NCBI RefSeq assembly: GCF_017301635.1
Contig: NZ_CP071091.1
Location: 2,864,001 to 2,928,000, forward strand
Origin: Myxococcus landrumus
Lineage (GTDB): Bacteria > Myxococcota > Myxococcia > Myxococcales > Myxococcaceae
Length of the DNA: 64,000 nt
Direction: 5' to 3'
The notes below the pieces were generated by a model. That model saw only the letters and a program-made list of their open reading frames with translations. It was not told the DNA's origin and made no database searches. This document shows, piece by piece, positions 34,602 to 44,820 of this stretch. The position numbers and the translations under genes were made by a program. Numbering within the stretch: the first letter of the stretch is position 1; each line of letters opens with the position of its first letter.

Positions 34602-35438
34602 TCAAGTTCCGTTGACGAGCTGAACCTGGAGGTCCGGCCCCACGGCGAGTGTGGTGCCGCGAGGCAACTCCACCCAGCTTCCCGGGCGCTTCAAGTGACT
34701 GGCGACGACGACGGTGCGGCGGCGGCGATGGGCGCCCACCGAGGGCTGTGTCTCGGGCGTGCTCGCCGTCACACCGCAGGGCTCACACTCCGTGCCGCCT
34801 TCCAGGCGTGAGTAATACAGCGGCTCCTCGCCGAACCGGCAGGCCACCAGGACGAAGCCATTGGTGGCCACCAGGTTCAGGGTGGAGGCGCGGGGGATGC
34901 CCTCCTCCATGGAGCGCTTGATGACCTCGCGAGCCGTGTCCGCCAGGAGACCGCCGGCGACCCGCGCCTCCAACCGAGGATCATCCGTGCGGCCCACGTC
35001 CCGCAGGTGACGCAGGAAGACGGCGAACAACACCTCGCTGTCGGTCGCACCGCGCACCAGGCGCTGGAGGTGTTCGGGCAGCGACGCCATCAGGGGCGCG
35101 CGCAGTGCGTCGAAGCCACTCACACTGCCCTGGTGGGCGAACAACCAGCGGCGCGCTCGGAAGGGCTGGGTGTTCTCCTCGAATGAGAGGCCCACCGGGA
35201 GCCGGCTCGCATGAAACAGCAGGGCCTCCGACTCATGGGGTGGGGCCAGCTGCGCGAGCGAAGGGTCCGCTTCCGCACTGGAGAAACGCCGCAGGAGGAC
35301 CTCCTCCTGGGCATACGCCCCCACGCCCATCGCGTTGGCCCGAGGCTCCGTCTGCACGAGCACCTGCCCCGCGAGCCGGTGCAGCTCGCACTTCAGCAGA
35401 TTCGGGTCCGACGTGAGGGCGGCAAGGACAACGGACAT
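34602..35438 (-). CDS. Class II glutamine-amidotransferase-like protein lacking catalytic Cys2
   Basis: A 278-residue relative of YafJ/EgtC-type class II amidotransferases. The matches are ANAMGVGAYAQEEV (where active enzymes read DGWG), ALLFHASRLPVGL (A-H-x-R equivalent), QPFRARRWLFAHQGSV (H-P-F...F-x-H-N-G equivalent) and a C-terminal NLVATNGFVLVACRFG. The invariant N-terminal nucleophile (Met-Cys) is replaced by Met-Ser, and HNG by HQG, so glutaminase activity is unlikely unless another residue substitutes. The start at 35438 has an AAGGAG site and lies just inside its own promoter; an in-frame start at 35489 would fall within the -35 box. Confidence 0.72.
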   Translation of the reverse strand: MSVVLAALTSDPNLLKCELHRLAGQVLVQTEPRANAMGVGAYAQEEVLLRRFSSAEADPSLAQLAPPHESEALLFHASRLPVGLSFEENTQPFRARRWLFAHQGSVSGFDALRAPLMASLPEHLQRLVRGATDSEVLFAVFLRHLRDVGRTDDPRLEARVAGGLLADTAREVIKRSMEEGIPRASTLNLVATNGFVLVACRFGEEPLYYSRLEGGTECEPCGVTASTPETQPSVGAHRRRRTVVVASHLKRPGSWVELPRGTTLAVGPDLQVQLVNGT

Positions 35439-35460
35439 GAGGGAGAACTCCTTTTCCCCA

Positions 35461-35489
35461 TAGATAATGACGTCCCATTCCCCCCTCAA
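35461..35489 (-). promoter_or_regulatory. Sigma-70-type promoter of the amidotransferase-like gene
   Basis: Minus strand: TTGAGG (35489-35484), 17-base spacer, TATCTA (35466-35461). The predicted start near 35454 leaves a short leader that contains the AAGGAG ribosome site and the ATG at 35438. Confidence 0.65.
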
Positions 35490-35558
35490 GCCAGCACCCC
35501 CGACTGGTCAACTCATCGCTAAGTGCCTGAAATAGCTAGGCTTTACATTGCACGAACA

Positions 35559-35587
35559 TTGACACGTCCGGCGGAGGCTCCTAACCT
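35559..35587 (+). promoter_or_regulatory. Sigma-70-type promoter of the hsp70-like gene
   Basis: TTGACA (perfect -35), 17-base spacer, TAACCT (-10). Transcription would begin near 35594, about 44 bases before the ATG at 35638. The surrounding ~40 bases are noticeably more AT-rich than the rest of the window. I see no CIRCE-type inverted repeat. Confidence 0.7.
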
Positions 35588-35637
35588 CCGGGCGCTTTAC
35601 CGACGGCCTCGGGCTCGAGCCCTTCACCGGAGATGGA

Positions 35638-37245
35638 ATGTCGGACGACATCGCAATCGGCATCGACCTCGGCACGTCGTACTCGTGCGTGTCGGTGGTC
35701 CAGGACGGCCAGCCTCTCGTCATCCCCAATGAGTGGGGCGAGACGACGCATGCCTCCTGCGTGTCCTTCCTCGAGGACGGCTCGGTGCTGGTGGGCAACG
35801 CGGCCAAGAAGAACATCATCACCAGCCCGGAGAACACGGTGTACTCCGCCAAGCGGCTCATCGGGCGCTACTACTTCTCCGACGAGGTGAAGAAGGCGCA
35901 GGCGGTGATGCCGTATCGGATTGTCGAGGGCGACAACAACTCGGTGCGCATCGGTGTGAGGGAGCGGACGTACTCGCTGCCGGAGATCTCCGCGCTGGTG
36001 CTCAAGGAGATGAAGGCGGTGGCGGAGACGTACCTGGGCCGCGAGGTGACCAAGGCGGTGGTCACCGTGCCCGCGTACTTCAACGACAACCAGCGCCAGG
36101 CCACCAAGGACGCGGGCCGCATCGCGGGGTTGGAGGTGCTGCGCATCCTCAACGAGCCCACGGCCGCCGCGCTGGCGTACGGTTTCGGACGGGACGTCAA
36201 TCAGCGCGTCGTCGTGTATGACCTGGGCGGCGGCACGTTCGACGTGTCCATCCTGGAGATTGGCAAGGACGTCTTCGAGGTGCTCGCGACGGCGGGCGAC
36301 ACGTACCTGGGCGGCGACGACTTCGACGACCGCATCATGACGTACCTGGCGGACGACTTCCTGGGCAAGACGCGGTTGGATTTGCGGCAGAACAAGTTCT
36401 GTCTCCAGATGCTGAAGGAGGCCGCGGAGAAGGCGAAGATCGACGTGGGGCAGACGGGCCACGCGGAGATTCTGTGCGCGGGCATCTGCCAGGACGCGCA
36501 GGGCAACGTGATGGACCTGCGCAACACGCTCAACCAGGACCAGTTCAACCGGATGGTGATGGACCTGGTGCAGCGCACGTTCAAGGTGTGCGACGAGGCG
36601 TTGCAGAGCGCGCGCCTGACGGCGGCGGACATCGACGCGGTCATCCTGGTGGGTGGACCGACGCGGCTGCCCATCATCCGCAACTCGGTGAAGCACTACT
36701 TCCAGAAGGCGCCGCTGGAGGGAATCAATCCCGACCAGGTCGTGGCGATGGGCGCGGCGCTCCAGTCGCATGCGCTCCTGGACAGCAAGACGGAGACGTT
36801 CCTGGTGGACGTCACGCCGCTGACGCTGCGCATCGGCACGGTGGGTGGGTACACCGAGAAGATCATCGACAAGAACACGCCGGTGCCCATCGACCGCTCG
36901 AAGGCGTTCACCACCAGCCGCGATGGCCAGGAGAAGGTGAAGATTCGCGTGTATCAGGGCGAGTCCAACCGGGCCGACGAGTGCGAGATGCTCGGCGAGT
37001 TCGAGTTCGCGGGGTTTCGCATCGGGTATCGCGGCGAGGTGAAGATTGAGGTCACCTTCGAAATCAACACCGATGGCCTGGTGAACGTCTCCGCATGTGA
37101 CACGGAGACGGGCCAGAAGACGTCGACGACCATCACGCTGTCGTCCGGCATGACCGAGGCCGACATCCAGAAGTCCATCCAGGCGAACCGGAGCACCCGT
37201 CTCGCCGGGCACCACAACACCGACCTGCCCGCTGTGGCCCAGTAG
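35638..37245 (+). CDS. DnaK/Hsp70-family chaperone lacking the C-terminal lid
   Basis: A 535-residue Hsp70. The nucleotide-binding domain is complete ([13 protein letters not shown] at the N-terminus, [50 protein letters not shown]), the interdomain linker is [10 protein letters not shown], and the beta substrate-binding domain follows. The helical lid of DnaK (about 100 residues) and the terminal EEVD-like tail are missing; the protein ends in a short tail after [14 protein letters not shown]. Short Hsp70 homologues with motility or developmental roles exist in Myxococcus (SglK/StkA type). It is followed after nine bases by a J-domain protein, a probable dedicated co-chaperone. Confidence 0.88.
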   Translation: MSDDIAIGIDLGTSYSCVSVVQDGQPLVIPNEWGETTHASCVSFLEDGSVLVGNAAKKNIITSPENTVYSAKRLIGRYYFSDEVKKAQAVMPYRIVEGDNNSVRIGVRERTYSLPEISALVLKEMKAVAETYLGREVTKAVVTVPAYFNDNQRQATKDAGRIAGLEVLRILNEPTAAALAYGFGRDVNQRVVVYDLGGGTFDVSILEIGKDVFEVLATAGDTYLGGDDFDDRIMTYLADDFLGKTRLDLRQNKFCLQMLKEAAEKAKIDVGQTGHAEILCAGICQDAQGNVMDLRNTLNQDQFNRMVMDLVQRTFKVCDEALQSARLTAADIDAVILVGGPTRLPIIRNSVKHYFQKAPLEGINPDQVVAMGAALQSHALLDSKTETFLVDVTPLTLRIGTVGGYTEKIIDKNTPVPIDRSKAFTTSRDGQEKVKIRVYQGESNRADECEMLGEFEFAGFRIGYRGEVKIEVTFEINTDGLVNVSACDTETGQKTSTTITLSSGMTEADIQKSIQANRSTRLAGHHNTDLPAVAQ

Positions 37246-37254
37246 ACGACCGCG

Positions 37255-39567
37255 ATGTCCGAGCCATCCGATCCCAGCTCCGGCAAGCCGCCGGGAGGCC
37301 CGCCCGGGACACCGGCGGCTCCCGCGCGCCCCGCCATTCCACGGATGACGGCCGCGATGCCGGGCCCCGTGTCGACCACGCCCGCGCCGGTCGCGAAGCC
37401 CGCGGCCTCCGCGCCCGCGACCGCTCCGGGGGCCAGGCCTCCGGGTGTCGCCGCGCCCTCCGTGCCCCAGTCACAGCGCCCCACGGTGTCCATCCCCACG
37501 GTCTCCGCTCCGGCGCCACAGCGGATGAGCGCCTCGGGGCTTCCCGCCGTGAGCGCGTCCACGCCCGCGGGGGCCAGGCCCACGGTGGCCGCGATGCCCG
37601 CGGTGGGTGCGCCGCCTGCGGTGCCTCAGCAGCCCTCGGCCGCACGCGCGGGCATGCCGCCTCCGCCTCCGGGTGGCGATGTCCCGCGAGTGGCTCCAAC
37701 GGGAGCCGTTCCTCCCCCGCCGCCTGTCTCGGGACCTGTTCCGCGTGGGACGCCCGTGGGGCTCGCGACTCCGGTCTCGGGCGCAGCAGCCGCGCCGCGA
37801 GCGGCTCCCGCCGTTCCGGGAACACCTGCCCCCCGCGTCGCGCCGCCTGGCGGAGTGCCGAGTGCACCCACGTCGGGGCATGTGCCTCCAGGAGCCGCTC
37901 CGGTGGGTGCGTCGCAGGGAGGAGTGCCGGGGGTACCCGCGTCGGGGCATGTGCCTCCAGGGGCCGCTCCGGTGAGTGCGTCGCAGGGAGGAGTGCCGGG
38001 GGTACCCGCGTCGGGGCATGTGCCTCCGGGCATCGCGCCAGTGAGCGCGTCACCTGGCGGAGTGCCAGGTGCATCCGCATCGGGACATGTTCCTCCGGGC
38101 ATCGCTCCGGGCGCCCTGCCACAAAGCGGAGCGTCGGCAGCGAGCCAAGGAGCAGGCAGGGCAGGAGCTCCGCCAACTCCCGCGCCCGTCGCACCTCGTG
38201 GAGCCCCGGTGAGTGTTGCTTCACCGCCCTCCGCGCCCATCCCAGGTGCCCCACCCCGCGCTGCTGGCACAGCACCTGTTGCCGCGAACATGCCTCCTCG
38301 CGCGCCAGGCGCCGTGCCCCCCACGCCAGCCCCTGTGGCGCCGCGCGTGCAAGGCACGGTGCCCCCCACTCCCGCTCCAGTCGCGAGCCCCGCGCCCCGC
38401 GCGCCCGTGGCGGGCCCCACTCCGCCGCCAGTCTCCGCGGCACCAGGCGCGCCCGTCGCTCGTGCAGCCCCCGTGGGAAGCGCGCCCCTGACGCCCCCGC
38501 CCGTTGCCCCAGGCATCGCGCCAGTCCGCCCCGCCGCGCAGGCGGTGCCCACCGTCGCGCCGATGGTTCCCGCCATCGCCCCCGCGGTGCCCTCGATTCA
38601 ACCGCAGGCCACCGCGGGCGCTCGCCCCATCGTCCCAAGCATCCCCGCCGCGACAGCCCCGGGCACCGCGCCGCCGCGCCCTCCGCCGACGCTCGCCGTC
38701 GGTCAGGTCGCGCCGCCTCCGCCCCCGGGCGCGCCTCCCCAGCCGCGCCCTGGCTCCCGGCCGACCATGTCGCTGCCCGCGCTCGCCCCCGCCTCGCTGC
38801 CACCCCGGCCGCCCCCGGCAGGAGCCGTGCCCTCGGTGGCACCTGTGGCCGCCGCGCCCCGCGTCCCCTCGGTCAGCCCCGTGGTGCCGCCCATCGCGCC
38901 AGCGATTCCCTCGGTCGCACCGCTCGCGCCCCCGCCGCCTCCGGCGAGCGCCATGTCGCCTCCGCCACCTCCGAGCACCTCGGGCAAGGGCCCCGGGCTC
39001 GACGCGAACCAGCTCGCGGATCTCGCGTCGCGTTGCGCGAAGCTGGACCAGCTCGACTACTTCGAGGTGCTCCTGTTGGAGCGCACAGCCGCGCCCGCCG
39101 ACATCAAGAAGGCGTTCTACCGGGAGAGCCGCACGTACCACCCGGACCGCTTCTTCCACATCACGGACAAGCTCCTCAAGGAGCAGGTCCACGAGCTCTA
39201 CAAGCGCGTCACCGAGGCCTACTACGTCCTGCGCGACGACACGAAGCGCAAGAAGTACCTGGCCGACATCTCGAGCCCCGAGCGCGCCCAGAAGCTGCGC
39301 TTCACCGAGGCCTCCGAGGCGGAGACCAAGGCCGCCGCGAAGAAGGAGCAGGAAGAGCAGATTGGCACCCACCCCAAGGGCCGCCAGTTCTACCAACAGG
39401 CCCAGAAGGACATCGAGGCCAACAACTGGTCCGCCGCCGAGCGGAACCTCAAGATGGCCCTCACCTACGAGCCCGCCAACGCGCGCTACAAGGAGAGCCT
39501 CCTCGAAGCCCAGAAGCGCCTCCAGGAAGAGTCCAAGGGCAAGGGCGACTCGTTCAAGATTCGCTGA
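37255..39567 (+). CDS. J-domain protein with very long Pro/Ala-rich N-terminus and TPR tail
   Basis: A 770-residue protein. About the first 580 residues are low-complexity Pro/Ala/Val/Gly, including four 23-residue tandem repeats (GHVPPG core, encoded at 37873-38148). Then comes a J-domain at about 590-670: LDYFEVLLLERTAAPADIKK, YRESRTYHPDRFFHI with the obligatory HPD, and YKRVTEAYYVLRDD. The last ~70 residues look like one or two TPR-type helices (FYQQAQKDIEANNWSAAERN). J-domains stimulate Hsp70 ATPase; the neighbouring lid-less Hsp70 is the likely partner. Large disordered extensions of this kind could act as a flexible tether. Confidence 0.85.
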   Translation: MSEPSDPSSGKPPGGPPGTPAAPARPAIPRMTAAMPGPVSTTPAPVAKPAASAPATAPGARPPGVAAPSVPQSQRPTVSIPTVSAPAPQRMSASGLPAVSASTPAGARPTVAAMPAVGAPPAVPQQPSAARAGMPPPPPGGDVPRVAPTGAVPPPPPVSGPVPRGTPVGLATPVSGAAAAPRAAPAVPGTPAPRVAPPGGVPSAPTSGHVPPGAAPVGASQGGVPGVPASGHVPPGAAPVSASQGGVPGVPASGHVPPGIAPVSASPGGVPGASASGHVPPGIAPGALPQSGASAASQGAGRAGAPPTPAPVAPRGAPVSVASPPSAPIPGAPPRAAGTAPVAANMPPRAPGAVPPTPAPVAPRVQGTVPPTPAPVASPAPRAPVAGPTPPPVSAAPGAPVARAAPVGSAPLTPPPVAPGIAPVRPAAQAVPTVAPMVPAIAPAVPSIQPQATAGARPIVPSIPAATAPGTAPPRPPPTLAVGQVAPPPPPGAPPQPRPGSRPTMSLPALAPASLPPRPPPAGAVPSVAPVAAAPRVPSVSPVVPPIAPAIPSVAPLAPPPPPASAMSPPPPPSTSGKGPGLDANQLADLASRCAKLDQLDYFEVLLLERTAAPADIKKAFYRESRTYHPDRFFHITDKLLKEQVHELYKRVTEAYYVLRDDTKRKKYLADISSPERAQKLRFTEASEAETKAAAKKEQEEQIGTHPKGRQFYQQAQKDIEANNWSAAERNLKMALTYEPANARYKESLLEAQKRLQEESKGKGDSFKIR
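37873..38148 (+). repeat. Four tandem 69-bp repeats within the J-domain gene
   Basis: Units begin at 37873, 37942, 38011 and 38080, each opening TCGGGGCATGT or a one- or two-base variant. The first three are nearly identical and the fourth is diverged. Each encodes 23 residues around SGHVPPG and GGVPG. The multiple-of-three unit length keeps the frame, consistent with in-frame slippage or recombination. Confidence 0.85.
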
Positions 39568-39594
39568 CGCCGCTGGGAGGCGCCGGAAAGCCCC

Positions 39595-40362
39595 ATGGTC
39601 ATCGACCTCATCATCCTGGGCATGGTGCTGTTCTTCGGCCTCATCGGCGCCTTCACCGGGGCGTCGCGCCAGGTGGCCAACTGGGTGGGCCTGGCCCTGG
39701 GCTACTTCACCTCACGCAAGCTGGGCCCCCTCGTCGCGCCCCACATGGCGGAGGCCCTCGACGGCCCGCTGCTCGTGGGACTCGTCGCGGGCACGGTGCT
39801 CCTCTTCATCGGCGTGTGGCTGTCGGTCCGCTACGCGCTGGGCGCGCTCCTCCAGCGCTTCCTCGCCACTGGCAAGGACAACGAGGACCGAAGCATTGAC
39901 CGGCTGCTGGGCTTCCTGCTCGGCGCGGGAAAGACGGCCGCCTTCGCGTGGCTGGCCCTCAGCGCGCTCGCCTTCTTCGAGCAGCACGTCATCGTCGCCG
40001 GCCGTCGCCTGGGCGTCTCCCCCCACGACTCGCTGGCCGCCCAGGCCGCGCGCCGCTTCAACCTCTTCGAGATGACCCAGTTCGCCCCCATGGACGACAT
40101 GGTCCAGGTGGCTCGGGCGGCGGGAGACCCGGAGCGCGCGGCCCAGCTCAAGAACGACCCCGCCTACAAGGCCCTGCGCAAGGACCCGCGCTTCCAGCGG
40201 CTGCTCCAGGACGACAAGGTGAAGCAGGCGCTGGCCCGGGGAGACACCGCCGCGCTCCTGCGCAATGACCTGGTCCTCCAGCTCATCCAGGACCCGGACG
40301 TGGCCGCGCGCCTGGGAGCGGCGGCCCGAGCCTCCGAGCGTCACGACGACGTCACACGCTGA
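39595..40362 (+). CDS. CvpA-family membrane protein
   Basis: A 255-residue protein with about four N-terminal transmembrane helices (IDLIILGMVLFFGLIGAFTG, VANWVGLALGYFTSRKL, LLVGLVAGTVLLFIGVWL, AAFAWLALSALAFFEQ) in the pattern of the CvpA/colicin-V-production family, followed by a soluble helical C-terminal region of about 100 residues (YKALRKDPRFQRLLQDDKVKQAL). The function of CvpA proteins is not settled (envelope homeostasis). It follows the J-domain gene by 27 bases and overlaps the convergent clpX-like gene by 11 bases. Confidence 0.75.
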   Translation: MVIDLIILGMVLFFGLIGAFTGASRQVANWVGLALGYFTSRKLGPLVAPHMAEALDGPLLVGLVAGTVLLFIGVWLSVRYALGALLQRFLATGKDNEDRSIDRLLGFLLGAGKTAAFAWLALSALAFFEQHVIVAGRRLGVSPHDSLAAQAARRFNLFEMTQFAPMDDMVQVARAAGDPERAAQLKNDPAYKALRKDPRFQRLLQDDKVKQALARGDTAALLRNDLVLQLIQDPDVAARLGAAARASERHDDVTR

Positions 40363-41419
40363 GCTGCACGGCATCCAGCCCCTTCAGCCGCGCGCGCACG
40401 TAGTCCGAGTCCACGCGAAGTTGCCGCTTCCGGTGTTCTGGGGCCTCGAACATGACATCCGCCATGACGTGCTCCAGGATGGAGCGCAGCCCGCGAGCCC
40501 CCAGCCCGCGAGACACCGAGTAGTGCACCACCTCGCGGAGGGCCGCGTCATCGAAGTCCAGCTCCAGGTCATCCATGGCCAGCAGCTCATGAAACTCCCG
40601 GACGATGGAGTCCGGCGGCTCCGTGAGGACGCGCATCAGCTCCGGCTCGCCCAAGAGCTCCAGTTGCACCACCACGGGCAGGCGCCCGAGGAACTCCGCC
40701 AGCATCCCGAACTCCACCAACTGCCGGGTGCTGATGCGACGCCGCATGCGGGCCATCTCATTCGCGCCAAAGCCCAGCGGCCGGCTGGATTCGTCGCCCG
40801 CGTCGTGCAGGTCGCTGAAGGTCCCCGCGCAGATGAAGAGGATGTCGCGCGTGTCCACCTGCACGAAGTCGCTCTTGTTCCACGCCTGGGTGACGTTGAG
40901 CGGCACGTAGACCTCGCGCCCCTCCAGGAGCTTGAGCAGGCCCTGCTGGACACCCTCCCCGCCGATGTCCCGGCTGCCCGCACCGTTGCGGGCCCCCTGC
41001 GAGCGGCGGGCAATCTTGTCCACCTCATCCACGAAGATGATGCCCCGCTGCGTGTCCTCGACGGAGTGGTTCGCCTTGAGGAGCAGGTCGGAGATCATCA
41101 CCTCCACGTCCTTCCCGTAGTAGCCCGCCTCCGTGTACTCGGTGGCGTCCACGGTGGTGAACGGCACGTGGAGGATGTCCGCCAGGTTGCGGGCGATGTG
41201 CGTCTTGCCGCTCCCGGTGGGGCCGATGAGCAGGATGTTGGACTTCTTGATGAGCGACTGGCGCCTCACCCTGCGGGCCTGGACCCGCTTGAGGTGGTTG
41301 TGGGCGGCGATGGCCACCGCGCGCTTCGCGGCATCCTGGCCGATGACGTAGCGGTCCAGCCGCTCATAGATTTCCCGAGGGGTCAGCGGCGCTTCTTCCC
41401 TGCGTGCGGACGGCTCCAT
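40352..41419 (-). CDS. ClpX-like AAA+ unfoldase without the zinc-binding domain
   Basis: A 355-residue AAA+ protein. Visible parts are Walker A GPTGSGKT (66-73), the pore-1 loop EAGYYGKDVE (GYYG in place of GYVG), Walker B IIFVDEVDK (127-135), the arginine-sensor-type region SVSRGLGARGLRSILE and a ClpP-docking tripeptide LGF in SRPLGFGANE. The ~50-residue N-terminal zinc domain of ClpX, with its four cysteines, is absent; the protein begins 25 residues before RYVIGQ. The ATG at 41419 is preceded by GGAGGG. It may therefore still feed ClpP but would recognise adaptors differently. It is probably a second ClpX copy. Confidence 0.85.
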   Translation of the reverse strand: MEPSARREEAPLTPREIYERLDRYVIGQDAAKRAVAIAAHNHLKRVQARRVRRQSLIKKSNILLIGPTGSGKTHIARNLADILHVPFTTVDATEYTEAGYYGKDVEVMISDLLLKANHSVEDTQRGIIFVDEVDKIARRSQGARNGAGSRDIGGEGVQQGLLKLLEGREVYVPLNVTQAWNKSDFVQVDTRDILFICAGTFSDLHDAGDESSRPLGFGANEMARMRRRISTRQLVEFGMLAEFLGRLPVVVQLELLGEPELMRVLTEPPDSIVREFHELLAMDDLELDFDDAALREVVHYSVSRGLGARGLRSILEHVMADVMFEAPEHRKRQLRVDSDYVRARLKGLDAVQLSV

Positions 41420-41553
41420 GTACCCTCCCCTTCTCACCACGCGGCCTCTCGAACCTTCGAGGAAAGGGTAGGAATCGGATGGAAGGTCCGCCCGTCAGGA
41501 CAGGGGCCCAAGGAAGCCGCTTGCCCGTCCGCTCGCCCCCTTTTCAGCCTGCT

Positions 41554-41581
41554 GTTGAATGATGGGGGGCTTTCCTATAGT
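41554..41581 (+). promoter_or_regulatory. Candidate sigma-70-type promoter of speA
   Basis: A good -10 box TATAGT at 41576-41581, preceded by TGTTGA (spacing 16) or TTGAAT (spacing 15). The leader to the ATG at 41652 would be about 63 bases. No other -10-like hexamer is seen in this 232-base divergent region. Confidence 0.45.
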
Positions 41582-41651
41582 TCCCGCGCCCCTCCAGTGT
41601 TGACTGAAGTCCACCCTTACGACGTTCCTCCCTGGGAGCCTCGAACCGACG

Positions 41652-43658
<2,007 letters not shown>

Positions 43659-43736
43659 TCCCTCGACGACAGACTCGAGCGCACTCCGCCCTCCGCCGCC
43701 CCGACTCACTCGGGTGCGCCGGGGGGCGTGGTGTTT

Positions 43737-44264
43737 TCAGTAGCTGGCGATGGCGGGCTCCCCCGCGCCGAAGGGCGTGGACACGTCCGCGAAGGCCACG
43801 TCCGCGGCGCGAGCGCGCAGGCGTTGCAGGGCCGCCTTCTGCACGTCGGCCCGGGCGATGAGGATTTCGAAGTCGAAGGCGGACAGACGCAGGTCCTGGA
43901 GCTGGAGTCTCGCCAGCGTGCTCCACAGGGAGATGCGCCCCTCGGTGCCGGAGCACAGGGCCTCCAGCTCCACGAGGCGGCTCAGCGGCGAGTAGCGCAC
44001 CCAGGAGCCGTTGAGCTTCAGGCGCCCCACCTTCTCGGCGACCCAGGCGGCGCGAGACTTGAGGGCATCACCGCGCAGCCCCATCACCCGCATCACCGCT
44101 TCGAGCGTGTGCTGGTCCTCGCGCAGCTCGGGGATGAGTCCGGCGAGGAAGTGGCCCACGGGGTTGCTGTGATTCTCCGCCTCGGTCCTCCGCGCCAGTT
44201 CGATGCCGGCCACGGAGCCCGCGTGGTGGTCACTGAGGTAGATGCCCAGCCGCTTCGCGTCCAT
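43737..44264 (-). CDS. Conserved hypothetical protein
   Basis: A 175-residue soluble, largely helical protein of no family I recognise. Its start at 44264 (MDAKRLGIYLSDHHAGSVAG) is preceded by GGGAGGGG. The N-terminal half carries EHAG-like residues (SDHHAGSVAGIELARR, HFLAGLIPELREDQHTLEAVM), suggesting a helical bundle. The C-terminal half has a Leu-rich region (LARLQLQDLRLSAFDFEILIARA). It is followed upstream on the same strand by the OsmC gene. Confidence 0.6.
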   Translation of the reverse strand: MDAKRLGIYLSDHHAGSVAGIELARRTEAENHSNPVGHFLAGLIPELREDQHTLEAVMRVMGLRGDALKSRAAWVAEKVGRLKLNGSWVRYSPLSRLVELEALCSGTEGRISLWSTLARLQLQDLRLSAFDFEILIARADVQKAALQRLRARAADVAFADVSTPFGAGEPAIASY

Positions 44265-44358
44265 GCCACCCCTCCCGTGTCGGGAAAGGCTCTGCACGCA
44301 GGGGCCCCCTGGCAGCGACGGCCAGGAAGCCCCCTCGCATGGCGGCCGGGCGGACGGC

Positions 44359-44793
44359 TCAGTCCGGGTAGCTGAACGTCACGGGCAGCTTCACGTCGGG
44401 GTGGAGGCTGCGCGCCACCGGACACTCGCGCCCCACCTGCTCCAGGCGGGCGCGGTTCTCGGCGGAGAGGCCCGCGGGCATCTGGATGTCCAGCACCAGC
44501 TCGCCAATGCGGCGCGGCGGCGGCGTCATGCGCTTCTCCACGCGGGCGCGAATCTCACCCAGGGAGATGCCCTCGCGCGAGGCGAACAGGTGCATGGTCG
44601 TCACCGCGCAGGACATCAGCGCCGCGCCCACCAGGTCCGTGGGCGAGAAGCTGCCGCCGGTGCCGCCGTTGTCCCTGGGCGCCTCCGTCGCGAAGCCCGA
44701 GCCGGAGGGGCCATGGGAAAGCTGCGTCTTGAACTGGGGGTGGCTGACCAGGGTCATCACCACGCCGGTGGCGGGGGGCTGTTGCTGGCTCAT
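44359..44793 (-). CDS. OsmC/Ohr-family peroxiredoxin-like protein
   Basis: A 144-residue OsmC-family protein, a class of thiol peroxidases for organic hydroperoxides. FSPTDLVGAALMSCAVTTM with one conserved cysteine and VGRECPVARSLHPDV with the second are both present, and the sequence ends at the typical short strand after LPVTFSYPD. A GAGGAG ribosome site precedes the ATG. It lies 27 bases downstream of the deoxyhypusine-synthase-like gene on the same strand, so co-transcription is plausible. Confidence 0.88.
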   Translation of the reverse strand: MSQQQPPATGVVMTLVSHPQFKTQLSHGPSGSGFATEAPRDNGGTGGSFSPTDLVGAALMSCAVTTMHLFASREGISLGEIRARVEKRMTPPPRRIGELVLDIQMPAGLSAENRARLEQVGRECPVARSLHPDVKLPVTFSYPD

Positions 44794-44820
44794 GTCGAAG
44801 CTCCTCGGGGCCTGTGGGTT

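Noticed and set aside
37873-38148. Mobile-element or CRISPR interpretation of the 69-bp repeats
   Set aside because: They stay in frame within the J-domain coding sequence and have no spacers or flanking duplication.
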